From the NCBI GenBank assembly GCA_013368445.1, contig JAACJO010000012.1:868001-932000 (forward strand): a stretch of 64,000 nucleotides of DNA, given 5' to 3'. Below are positions 10,875 through 20,921 of this stretch, piece by piece. Position 1 is the first letter of the stretch; the number at the start of each line of letters is the position of its first letter. A program made the position numbers and the translations under genes. This DNA comes from Leucocoprinus leucothites. Lineage: Eukaryota; Basidiomycota; Agaricomycetes; Agaricales; Agaricaceae. The notes below the pieces were generated by a model. It had not been told where the DNA came from. It ran no database searches and worked only from the letters and a program-made list of their open reading frames with translations.

Positions 10875-12470
10875 ATGATGTCCAGTTCCTCGCAACAGGA
10901 CGAAGTAGATATACTTGGAGGGCAGCTGGCGAAACTGGACGATGAAATCGGCACTCTGATGACGAAGCGAGCTAAAATCCGCTGCCGCCTCAACCAATTC
11001 CGAGCCCGCACCAGCGTCCTTCCTCCAGAGGCACTATCCATCATCTTCCAATATGCCTGCGACCTTCCCGAAACAGCCAACTTGGATGACGACCATCGGC
11101 CGGTTGCCATTACCTCCGTCTCTGTTCACTGGCGTGAAGTGGCTCAGTCTACGCCATCAATCTGGAATAGGCTCTGTCTCAATTTGAAGAATGCCAAGTA
11201 TGCATCGGAAGCTGCGTTTAACCTGCTGCAGCTTTATTTCAAGAACTTGGGAGGTCAACCTATCAATCTGCGGTTGAGTCTACCCGAAAATAGCGGGAAC
11301 AGGGTGTTAGGGGATGAGGATAAGCACGACGGAGCTGCAACAGCTGAATCCTCGGATATTCCCATCAGCTCTATTTTTCAATTCATCATTAAAGATCATC
11401 CGAACAAGCTACGCGCACTCTTTATCAACTTATTCTCCTTAGAATGGTCAAACCTCTTCATCCAAAATATCAACCCGAGCGTTGGACTTCCCAACCTCAA
11501 CAAAATCCATATCGGTTGGCAGCAGGACATCATCCACAATCACAACTGGAAAGAACCTCTCCCGCTTCAAGCATCGCTTGTTCCCCGACTTACCGATGTT
11601 TCGTTGACAATGGCCTCACCAAGCTTCCAGTTACCCCATGCACAGATAACCGACCTACATTTGGAGGACGTTGCGATCGACTATTGTCTGCACATCATCA
11701 ATCTTTGCACGAGTGCAACCGAATGTCACATCTTTTACCCTCAGCCGCCAGATGACTCAGAGGCGGAACCGCCTGAGAATGCGATAACTCTTAATAGCAC
11801 GAGCTGCCTCGGATGGGCTTTTGGCCTGCAGAAGTGGGACGTTGCTTTTTTGAAGCATTATACATTCCCCTCATTGCAGAGATTCAGATGTGAGGATCAA
11901 GGTCCAGATGGGCTCGAAGACGATGACAGCACCACGGAAGAGGAAATGCGCACCCTACAGAGAAAATTTCTCTCTCGATGCCCAAAGCTGACGGTGTACG
12001 AGCGTGCAGCAGACTCATTCATCAATTGGGAGCTCAACGACCTCTGTGATGACCTCCCTGACACTGTTGAGGAGCTTTATCTCCGAAGAGTCGAGGCTGT
12101 AGAGCTAGATGGCTGTGTAAACAGACTTACTCGTGGAGCCGACTGCACCATGGAGGTCTTCCCGCATCTCAAAATATTGGAATTACAGGGAAATTTCCGA
12201 TACCAATTCCCCGATCATGCGTTTTCGGGGTTGATCGGGATGGTTGAGTCCAGGCGACGTCCCCTTGACGAGAAGTATAAGGATCGTTTCCTGCTTGAGG
12301 AGCTCAGTCTTAAGTGGGGTACAGAGATAAAACCTCCACCGCCACCGTTGACGGAAGATCAGGAAGCTCGGTTGCAGGAGTTGGTGAACGGAGGGTTGAA
12401 AGTCACTACGACTCGTGATGTCCAGGACGAATATAGGGTCTGGTTGCCCGTCAAGCCTGTAAAGGCCTAG
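10875..12470 (+). CDS. F-box-like / LRR-like protein 1
   Basis: This single-exon ORF encodes 531 residues. Residues about 8-45 form an amphipathic heptad helix (GGQLAKLDDEIGTLMTKRAK). An F-box-like domain at about 48-105 follows (TSVLPPEALSIIFQYAC, then SVSVHWREVAQSTPSIW), the form typical of Agaricomycete F-box families. The rest has irregular leucine-rich strands (LPNLNKIHIGW, FPHLKILELQGNF) and ends in a conserved segment, ARLQELVNGGLKVTTT. Such proteins are expected to bind Skp1 and present substrates to an SCF ubiquitin ligase; the target is unknown. A paralogue lies directly downstream on the same strand, and two more lie at 40-44 kb. Confidence 0.88.
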   Translation: MMSSSSQQDEVDILGGQLAKLDDEIGTLMTKRAKIRCRLNQFRARTSVLPPEALSIIFQYACDLPETANLDDDHRPVAITSVSVHWREVAQSTPSIWNRLCLNLKNAKYASEAAFNLLQLYFKNLGGQPINLRLSLPENSGNRVLGDEDKHDGAATAESSDIPISSIFQFIIKDHPNKLRALFINLFSLEWSNLFIQNINPSVGLPNLNKIHIGWQQDIIHNHNWKEPLPLQASLVPRLTDVSLTMASPSFQLPHAQITDLHLEDVAIDYCLHIINLCTSATECHIFYPQPPDDSEAEPPENAITLNSTSCLGWAFGLQKWDVAFLKHYTFPSLQRFRCEDQGPDGLEDDDSTTEEEMRTLQRKFLSRCPKLTVYERAADSFINWELNDLCDDLPDTVEELYLRRVEAVELDGCVNRLTRGADCTMEVFPHLKILELQGNFRYQFPDHAFSGLIGMVESRRRPLDEKYKDRFLLEELSLKWGTEIKPPPPPLTEDQEARLQELVNGGLKVTTTRDVQDEYRVWLPVKPVKA

Positions 12471-13036
12471 GTAGCCTTCATATCTAGTCCTGTGATATAT
12501 TCTTGATAATAATAGAGATCGTATGAAGGAGAGTAGAGAAATGGAAAGGCGAAGACTTGGTGGCTGCCGATGGGTGTGGCCGATGATTCCAATTCCAAAA
12601 ATCTCCCCAAAAAATCACGCACACTTTAGAGCCAATTTTACTTCAATAGTATCGCATAACTGAGTCGCGATTCGATCAGGTTGTGATTTGTAGTAAATGG
12701 CTGTATTTCATGTGGGGTAGGTACCTTACCGTTTGAGTAGTTTTAGCTATTGGCAACGGCAACAGCCTAAGTATATAAGCGCACGTGTTGATCCCGATCG
12801 CCCCGATAATTTGCGATGCTAAACAGCTTGTGTAGAAACGGGCGCCAGCGAGTAGCTCATTTTAGTGCTTACACTGTGTACCAGTATCTGCGCGAGAAAT
12901 ATCCTTTATTGGCAGATTCGAAACTCTGTGTGTGTGTCCATCGAATCACTTCTAAATTACCACGGACTTTCGAGAAGCGAGGTATCTTCTTGGCGGCCCT
13001 TTGTAACTCAAGCCACTACCACTCACACGTCTTGCT
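12471..13036. other. Intergenic between F-box 1 and F-box 2
   Basis: This holds the F-box 1 3' UTR and the upstream region of F-box 2. Apart from the TATA-like and E-box-like sites listed separately, I see nothing distinct. Confidence 0.5.
12772..12787 (+). promoter_or_regulatory. TATA-like box next to a CACGTG E-box
   Basis: TATATAA at 12772-12778 is followed four bases later by the palindrome CACGTG at 12782-12787. The pair lies about 250 bp upstream of the F-box 2 start codon, within range for a promoter. CACGTG is a bHLH-factor site in fungi. A role here is inference. Confidence 0.35.
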
Positions 13037-14689
13037 ATGACTACGTCCTTTCGCCAACGTGAGGCAATCGCACTTAATGGCGAGCTGCAAGGCATCGACG
13101 ATGCCATGGCCGATCTTGTACGCAAACGAGCCGATGTCTGTTTCCGCATAAACGGAGTTTGCGCAACTACCAGCGTATTCGCCCCCGAACTACTGGCTAC
13201 CATATTCCAACACGTTTGTTTCTTACCCTCCGAACCCAAAGATCACGATCCCCATTCCCCAATCATTCTCGCATCCGTTTCACGCTGCTGGCGCCAAGTC
13301 GTTCGTTCCACACCCTCTTTGTGGACGAGTCTCGGGATTTCATTTTGGGACAGCGAATATATTTCCGCAGATGCAGTCAAACTACTGAGAACTTATTTCG
13401 AGAAATCAGCAAGTCTGCCCGTATCTTTGAGACTTAATCTTCCAAGAGCCACTCGGGAAGGACGAGATGTACCTGAGCCACCGTCAGGGCCCCGGCAGTC
13501 GCCTCCGTCGGATGGTAGGAGAATGCCACCACCAGGTCCTCGCAGGCGGCCTGGGCTTCACGATGTAGGCATCAAAGATGTCTTCGAGTTCATAGCTATC
13601 CAAAACCCGGCGAAACTCCGCGCCTTGTTCATCGATGAGCTCCCACTTCCCTGGCTCATCGTCTACATCTGGGGCTCTCCCTACGATGGCCTCAACAACT
13701 TCACACTTCCAAGCTTGGAACGACTTCATGTCATTATGCCAGATATACGACCAGTAAACTGGCCGAGTTCCCGCACTATCCCGTCTTCAACAATCCCTCG
13801 CCTGACCCATCTCGTACTCGAGCAGAAATTGCCACTCGGTCTTGAATTCCCGTACCATCAGCTGACAACTCTCGAGCTCGATGAAGTCCCCATCAACGAT
13901 TGTTTTCGTGTCATTCGCAGTTGCACAAATGTTGTCAACTGCTATTGTAGGCGTCCTCGGCATCCGCCAGATAATAGCCCTGGACCTCTGACTGCACCTA
14001 TCAGGCTCAGTCATGTCAAAACCTTTGCATGGACGTTTGGTTTCCAGAGATGGGACGAGATGCTTCTACAATGCATCTCGTTACCCGCACTGGAGGTTTT
14101 TATATGTGAAGACCAACGACCAGATTCTATTGTCGGGTTGGAAAATAAGCAATATAATGAACTGTCATGGCGCAACCTCCAATCAATGTTCCTTCACCAG
14201 TCACCCAATTTACGTGTTTTTAAATCCCTTGCAATAGATCCCTTGCATTGGGACACCCGGAGCTTGGCTAGCGACTTACCTCAGACAATTCAGGAGCTTC
14301 ATCTCCGTTATGTCAATGCAAACGTTGCAAACAGCTTCATGTCCGCGCTCACTCCGAAACCCGGATCCAGTGATTCACCAGTACCTTTCCCGCACCTCAA
14401 ATATCTGAATATAGAGATAGAGAACATTTACTGGATCAAGGAGCTGGTCCTTGATTTTGTGAGGGCGAGGAGAAGCCAGGATTTACAGGCGCTCGATCTC
14501 CAAGCTCGCCTGGAGAGGCTTGACCTCAGACGAGGGCGGATGGGACGGACTGGAGGGCAGATGGACATTGCCAAAAATCTAGTAACCCAGTTCCAAGAAT
14601 TTGTGGATGACGGCCTCTTCCTTGTCACCGCCATTAGATCCGGCGGGCACATGAAGTGGTCGCGAACGCGGAAGGATGTAATCGTTTGA
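13037..14689 (+). CDS. F-box-like / LRR-like protein 2
   Basis: This single-exon ORF encodes 550 residues. It has the same plan as F-box 1: an N-terminal heptad helix (LNGELQGIDDAMADLVRKRA), an F-box-like domain at about residues 45-105 (TSVFAPELLATIFQHVC, then SVSRCWRQVVRSTPSLW), irregular leucine-rich strands, and a C-terminal element, FQEFVDDGLFLVTAI. It differs in a Pro/Arg-rich insertion at about residues 145-175 (PPSGPRQSPPSD). Together with F-box 1 it forms a tandem pair that probably arose by duplication. It is probably an SCF substrate adaptor of unknown target. Confidence 0.87.
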   Translation: MTTSFRQREAIALNGELQGIDDAMADLVRKRADVCFRINGVCATTSVFAPELLATIFQHVCFLPSEPKDHDPHSPIILASVSRCWRQVVRSTPSLWTSLGISFWDSEYISADAVKLLRTYFEKSASLPVSLRLNLPRATREGRDVPEPPSGPRQSPPSDGRRMPPPGPRRRPGLHDVGIKDVFEFIAIQNPAKLRALFIDELPLPWLIVYIWGSPYDGLNNFTLPSLERLHVIMPDIRPVNWPSSRTIPSSTIPRLTHLVLEQKLPLGLEFPYHQLTTLELDEVPINDCFRVIRSCTNVVNCYCRRPRHPPDNSPGPLTAPIRLSHVKTFAWTFGFQRWDEMLLQCISLPALEVFICEDQRPDSIVGLENKQYNELSWRNLQSMFLHQSPNLRVFKSLAIDPLHWDTRSLASDLPQTIQELHLRYVNANVANSFMSALTPKPGSSDSPVPFPHLKYLNIEIENIYWIKELVLDFVRARRSQDLQALDLQARLERLDLRRGRMGRTGGQMDIAKNLVTQFQEFVDDGLFLVTAIRSGGHMKWSRTRKDVIV

Positions 14690-15089
14690 TGACCTGCGTT
14701 AATTTTCAGGGGACATAAATATCGGTTCGGTGTGACTATCGGCACCATGTGCGTGTCAATCATGTGTATCATATACCCGTTTCTCTGCAACTCAGCAAAC
14801 TGTCTTGAAATGTATGTAGCACTTCATTTGCTTTGTAACAAGCGGAATCTAGGACTCTGTCAGTCTGATTACTGAAAGGCACGTAGTGTTGTTGTCGCAA
14901 GGTCGAGATTGCTTTCGAAGAGCCTTCCCAACCAGGAATTCCGGAGCCCGTCGACGTCAGAGAGTCTGAATCAGGTAGAGATGCACGGAGATTGAAGGCA
15001 GCAGGATATTCTATTATATATGCGTGTAATAAAAGAATGTGAGGGGTACAAAGGACGCGGCGTGTGAGGAGAGGAACGCGTCACATTCT
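14690..15089. other. Intergenic between convergent F-box 2 and ATP5
   Basis: This is about 400 bp of 3' flanking sequence for two convergent genes. I see no gene or notable repeat. Confidence 0.5.
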
Positions 15090-15858
15090 TTAGACCGATT
15101 CTGTATAACAATAACGAGACGCATCAGTTTACCAAGTAAAAACTCAACAAAACGGTAAACGCACGCTGGAGAACGTTGTTGAGCTTAGTCACTCGCGACT
15201 GCACACTCAAATCAATCGTCTTCTCTCCAAAATCAACAATGAGGCCACCGAGAATACCAGGGTTAACCTAAACCAATAAACCCGCGTCAATAGAACCATC
15301 AAAAAAAAAAAAAGCAACACCACCACGCACCTTATTCTCAACCTTCAAAACCTTAGCAGCCTGAGCAGCCTGCGACTGCTTAAGCAAGCCCTCAAGGCGA
15401 GTAAGTGTAGCCTTGTCCAGGGGGGAGGTCGAAGTCACCGTCACCGTCAACTCTCCCTTATGCTCCGCCAACAACTCATTAAAACCCTCAATAACCTCCG
15501 CCGTCTCCGTCAACCGTCCATTCTCCGACAAAACCAAAAACAAATTCTTCGTAATCTCCGAAATAGGCTCTTTCTTCGCGCCGGTTCCCTCAATCTTGGT
15601 GAAAAGCTGTTGAAGTCCGGCCGTACGGTCATTGGAGGACAAAGTGGGGTTGGTGATGAATGCGGCGACTTCTGGGCTGGATTGGATCGCAGCAGAGGCG
15701 TTGGACAAGTCTGTAGCGACTTTGCTGAGAGTCTGAGGAGATTTTTGGAGAGCTGCGCCAAACACGGCTTTAGAGTACTTTGAGGAAATAGCAGAGGCTG
15801 CACGGCGGCCCAAGCCTGGGGTGGCAGAGAAGGTGCGGGCGGCAGAGGTGAGTAACAT
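15090..15858 (-). CDS. ATP5: ATP synthase subunit 5 / OSCP, mitochondrial
   Basis: OSCP connects the F1 head to the peripheral stalk of mitochondrial ATP synthase. The start at 15858 gives a presequence-like N-terminus rich in Ala, Ser, Thr and Arg (MLLTSAARTFSATPGLGRRA). The OSCP/delta domain follows (KAVFGAALQKSPQTLSKVAT, ENGRLTETAEVIEGFNELLA, GELTVTVTSTSPL). After KVLKVENK, an intron containing a run of 13 T residues must be removed to reach the conserved C-terminus VNPGILGGLIVDFGEKTIDL. A second intron of about 65 nt then gives the short end NNVLQQSV, stopping at 15090. Without splicing, the frame ends at 15268 in a non-homologous tail. Confidence 0.95.
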
Positions 15859-16233
15859 TTTTGTAGGACAAGGGGAGAGAAAGACGCTGCAACGTTGAAT
15901 GACCCAAAACTCGGTTTCTCTCGGACTCGCCGGGTCTTTCCGCCCGTGGGAACTACGCGTCGCTGTCCTGAGTTCGCGCCATCACTTCAACTGTGTAAGC
16001 TCTAAATCCGTAAATCAAAATATTAAAAAAGGATGCTACAATGAGAGTGCTATGCAAGAAATGGATTCTATGATGCAATGAAGGTGCAATAAATGAACAT
16101 GCAAGGAATGTGAGTGCCAATGCCAAAGTACTATGAAAAGCGTTGCGTCTATAATACACCGTAACAGCAAAACTGTCTAAGAATAACGTCTCCAACGGTC
16201 AAACAGCCGAACAAAAAAAAGAAATAAAGTCAT
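15859..16233. other. Intergenic, ATP5 promoter and 3' end of FLC-like gene
   Basis: About 375 bp between two minus-strand genes. It should hold the ATP5 promoter and the 3' UTR of the membrane protein gene. Nothing else is seen. Confidence 0.5.
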
Positions 16234-19006
16234 TCATGAATTCAACCCCTTCTCCGTGGTTGACGATGACGAGGTAACAACCACCATCGGTTGCACCTGC
16301 GGCACATCCAGCCCAGACCCCTGCGACGGCTGCTCACGTATAGCCCGCAACCTCGCACCTCCGGACTCCTCTGATTGATCGGCAGGTGTCGAGGGTGTCG
16401 ACGGCTGTGAATAAAACGAAGCCGACCTTGGCTGTGAATTATACGAATATTGTGATGCCGACGGCGGTCTTGAGCTCTGCTGGCTATACGCTGCTGGACT
16501 GGCAGGAAGAGAATCTGCCGGGCCCAAACTCCCCATACCGGTACTAAACGACCATCGACGAGGGAGTAAGGATCCAACGGTAATCGTCCCCGAATCTCTC
16601 GTGTGGACACTGGGTAGTTCCGAGTCGTGACTGGTCGAAACAGATTCAGTTGGTGAGATAGGATAGGCTCGTAGCGTCTCTGGATCCAGAGGAATATTCT
16701 GATCCGGTGTGGGATTGAGTGCCCTTCGACCTGCAGTGATACGGTCCCACGAAGGCGCAGGCGTAATACCCGTATCGGGAGGGAGGATATCTTCTTGATG
16801 ATGGCGAACATTAAGATGCTCGCCCGAACCCGAGTCAGGGCCTGAACCCAACACTTTTTCTCCCTTTTCCAGCATGGAACCTTCAGAGTTCAACGGCGAA
16901 CCTACTGCCGTCGCGGACTCATTTGACCTCATTCGTCCAGTGGCGAGTCGCCATAGGGGCAGCAGGATATGGTATATCACCAGGTTGAGGAGCAGGATGA
17001 CGACTGCTACCGACCAGATGACAGCAATGACAGCACCAATGATCGTTCTTGGGATGGCATCGACCGCAACACGCTCCACGAATGCAATGAGTAGTCCAGT
17101 GGTAACAAGCTTTGTCACACCGAGATAGGTACTCAGAACATCACCTCCGCGGGTTTTATGTGGTTTGAATGCGATCTGTAGGCCAAGCACGACGAATTCC
17201 GTGATCAAAAGTAGAATTACTTGTGCGAACCCACTAGATTTCGCAAACGAGATGAAGATGGCTTTGAGGAAGGGTACGACGAGAAGAGCGAGGAACGCGT
17301 AAAAGCGCTCGGGACGATACTGGGCATAGAGAGGGCCGAGCGAAGTGAGATATGTAGGCGGGGAATGGGAATAAAGCTCGTACGGGTCCTTTGACCTTCG
17401 TACAGAGCGGAGGATAAGGTAAGGTGGGTAGATGAGGAAAATGAAAAGTCCGATGAATGTGATAACGGAGAGGAGTATTGGGACCCATGAATCCTTTAGT
17501 GTCCATTGGTAAAACACGAAAATCAAGAGCGGAAGTAAAAATAACAGGCCCTATCAAGCAAAGCAAAGATAAAACCCATTAGTCGACTATCCTCTCGAAA
17601 AAAGCGGAGCCTTACCAATCGCACCAACCACGCCTGCACGAAGGCAAAGTAATCAAAGTGACTCGCTTCGCCTAGACCCTTCGAAGTACGTAACCGTCGA
17701 ATAGCCACCACAACGCCATATCCGCAAGCCAAGATTGCTCCAACGATAGCCAAGACAATGAGTGATACAACAAAGGCAGTCATAAAGGCATTGGCTGTGC
17801 CAATGTGCAGCGAATTGGCGTAAATAGGTAAACCTGCATCCAAGGCATTTGTCGCATTTACAGTTGGCACTGAGCCCACTACCGCAGGGTGAAGAGCGAG
17901 ATTCGTCCTGAGGTAGGGGTTGAAGTTTGCCGATGACTCCACGGTGGCCACCCGTAGCTTAGAGCGCGAAATCGCAGCGAAGAATTCACCGAGTGCGTCA
18001 GAGTTGCGTCGGATCAAGGGAAAGCTTGATGTGGCGGTATTGGTGTTATAATTGAATGGGCTTAGCCGCCTGTTCACATAACCCACGGCGGAGCTATCTG
18101 TCGAATTTGGCATTCCGCCGCCCGTATGCGCTCGCATGTTGTCAATCGAGTTTTGAAGTGATGACGATTGGGATCCCACGAGGCCAACCGCCCAGGAGAA
18201 GTTGAGTGTGAAGGAGCGATATAGTGAAGGGTAATTGATGTTTAAAAATGCACTGCTTGCGATCGCTTGATAAAGATAGAACAGATCCAAGAATCGGAAT
18301 GGAGTCAATGAGTCAGGAAACACGGAGTGCGCAAGAGCGGAGAGGAATGCTGCGAGAGCAAAGGTCGCTGTCACATACTCTACCGCGGGTTGGTGTGTTG
18401 ACCAACCGTTGGAGAGGGTTGCCTGAATGCAAGCTTGGGTTGCACCAGTGTCAATTTCGGTTAGGGTGAGCTGCGCGAAGCCTTCCAGGTCAGGGATCTT
18501 GAAGGCAATGCCCGGAATTCTATCGCTAACTCCAAGGGATGCGGGGAGATGGATGGAGTCTGCACCAATGAAATTGTATGTTGGTAAGGGGCAGAGGGCA
18601 CCGCCAAGGACGCTGCAAAGGTCGAGGGTGAAGTTGACGGGATTCATCCCGTAGACATTGAGGAAGAGATTTGCTGTGACATTGACACCTGGTGTCTGTA
18701 ACCGATTTATAAGAGGGTGGAGCGAGAGAACGAGGGGAAGGGACATACGACGCTGGCTGCGGAGATGTTGAAGGACACGGATTGGTTGGCGGGAAAGAAG
18801 GCGATATCGAATTGTTGAATGAGGATGGTCTTGGGTTCCTCACAATAAGTAACAGAAGAAGCGACTACACGGAGAATGTTCAGCGGGCAAGTGGATTACG
18901 GGCTTATGAGATACGCACAGAGGGCTTCCTCCCGGGAATGGGCAAAAGCTGGCAAAAGAAAGAGAGGGAGAAGAAGGGCTCGCGACCTGGCGAGGACAGA
19001 GAACAT
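16234..19006 (-). CDS. TRP/FLC-family membrane protein (ML-like ectodomain plus TRP-like channel domain)
   Basis: This belongs to the fungal TRP-like family that includes S. cerevisiae Flc1-3 and S. pombe Pkd2, which act in calcium homeostasis and cell wall integrity. The ATG at 19006 encodes a signal peptide (MFSVLARSRALLLPLFLLPA). A 54-nt intron joins it in frame to VTYCEEPKTILIQQFDIAFF, the start of the ML-like lumenal domain. Another intron lies before VNVTANLFLNVYGMNPVNF. The multi-pass TRP domain spans about 18350-16960, with membrane segments such as VIFVFYQWTLKDSW and LLLITEFVVLGLQIAF. The C-terminal 200 residues are a cytosolic Ser/Pro/Gln-rich tail. No gene symbol is given because the yeast paralogues cannot be told apart here. 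Confidence 0.87.
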
Positions 19007-20060
19007 GAAGAAAGAGAAAGGTGGGAGAGCTCTTTCTGCCTGCGGGGAATAATAATAAGAGGCGTTGGTGCCATAGTGCCGAAAGGGGAGAAAGGTATTG
19101 TACTGACTGTATATTGTCCTTGTAAGGGTGGGAGAAGTTGGAGACCCGGAAACAAGAGTGTTCTCAGCCTCGCGGACGAGATATAAGCCCTTTCTAGCGC
19201 CTAGGAAAAGAGTGGACTGGTATCAGGTAAACCATTCAGCGGTGCAGTCGGATGAGATTCTTTGGAGTACCATCATTTCTTCCTCGGCTTCCCTCTCCGT
19301 AGCACGTGCCGGCATCCCTCTGCCGGCAACTCTCTCTTACACTGAACCACGCGTCGGCCTCGCCCCTGCTGGCGAGCACCACAGTCTGTGCCCTGTGACG
19401 CGCTTCAGCCTCCGTACACGAGGCTGTCTGCTGTTGAGTCGTCCTGCAAAGTGCAGAAAACGACGCATAGCCGAACACGCGTTCGTGATTGAAGCCGCTT
19501 GGGGTAGCGGGCATTTGGGGGTGCCACACAGCTTTCAGGAGAGCGAAGCTTGTCTTACGAGCTTATCGCCCTATTCCAGACCATCGAAGACCACATTCCT
19601 ATTGTTACACTAAATAGCCAGCTACAATACACATGATCCTATTGTCGCCCGAAGCCGTTCCGAACACCACTTTACCGTGAAGTTCTGAAGAAAACAGCCC
19701 TCGAATGCTGTTCCTTGTACTCGTGCATAATACTAATGACGAGTCGTGGCCGAGAAATTACTTGGAACAAATGCGCGAATCAGTTCCGAAAATAGACCCT
19801 ACTACGCTGCGCTGGAAATCGCCTGATGTCGGTCTACCCGCCGCAGCTAAGAGCCCCAAAATTGCATAGATATTTGATCTCTACTCCAATCACTGTGACA
19901 GATTGTCGCTGGGTTCCTATGTATCATAATCCAGACGAGGCAGAGCCTTTGCTCTTGGGGTCATTGAATGTCCCGGGCCGGAAAGTGATCAGCCCGCTCC
20001 GATCCGTCTGCTCCGGGAAATCAAAAGTTGCACTAACAACTCTTCTTCGGCCCTCTACAA
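19007..20060. promoter_or_regulatory. Divergent upstream region, FLC-like / J-domain genes
   Basis: About 1.05 kb between divergent start codons at 19006 (minus) and 20061 (plus). ORFs occur on both strands over the same bases (for example 19128-19613) but resemble nothing known. I see no firm regulatory motif. Confidence 0.4.
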
Positions 20061-20855
20061 ATGCACAAACCCACTGCTGGGCTTTTGTCCTCTCTCTTTA
20101 ATTATCGACATTCCACATCAACAGCAAGAGCCGTTATCAATCGTCATGCTCACAGAAACAGAAACAGAGCTCAAGTGCGACAATACGCTACCCCATCTCC
20201 GTCATCATCAAACCCATACCCATATCCAACTCACAAAACCCCAACTCCTCATCAGATATTCCATCTCCCTCATTCAGCAACAGAGACAGACATCAAGGCA
20301 CGATGTATATCCCCTGTTCTTTCCCACCGCAGCCAAAAATTGACTATCCAATTGTTCACCAGATTTCGACCTCGTCCGGATATACCACCCCGACAAAGCG
20401 AGTCACGGCGTCTCGCCAGATATCGCACATGAACGCTTTCAAGCTATAACAACTGCTTATGACATTCTACGCGGAAAGAAACCTTACCCAGGTGCAGCTG
20501 GTACCTCTCCTTCAGGCGTAGAAGACCGGAGCTACCAGACGACTGCTGCCTACCGAGCCGCGAGAAGAAAAAGACAGGAGCTCTATTCAAGTGGGGCCGT
20601 TGATGATAGATGGAAAGACCGGGTATTCCTAGGTTTGGCGTTTGCTGTGCGTCTCCCCCTCGCCTTCTACCAGCAATGATCTCATCCCATCTTCCTTCTC
20701 AACAGACCGTGGGCGTGTTTGTGTTGCAATTGGCCACGACTCGGAGAACTGTAATGGCAGATATTATGATGGATTCGCGACGTTCTGCTTCATATTCATC
20801 ATCTCGGACAGAAGACGATACACCCTCGGATGATGAAAAACGTCTCAGCGCATGA
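20061..20855 (+). CDS. J-domain (DnaJ-like) protein, probably mitochondrial, with a C-terminal membrane segment
   Basis: Three exons (20061-20304, 20363-20646, 20706-20855) give a 225-residue protein. The N-terminus is Arg/Ser/Thr-rich with no acidic residues (MHKPTAGLLSSLFNYRHSTS, then RAQVRQYATP), which looks like a mitochondrial presequence. A J-domain follows (HQIFHLPHSATETDIKARYF) with the essential HPD motif in RIYHPDKASHG and helix IV AYDILRGKK. A predicted membrane helix (VFLGLAFATVGVFVLQLA) lies near the end, with an acidic/Ser tail. The J-domain should stimulate an Hsp70. The layout resembles yeast Jid1, but orthology is not certain. It converges on the next gene, with only 66 bp between the stop codons. 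Confidence 0.82.
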
Positions 20856-20921
20856 CAGTGATGCAATATAACTTATTTTTTCAACCAATACACTACTACA
20901 GGATACGGGACCCAAGTATAA

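Noticed and set aside
19128..19613. Plus-strand ORF of 161 codons upstream of the J-domain gene
   Set aside because: Both strands are open over the same bases and composition is not convincing. No domain is seen.
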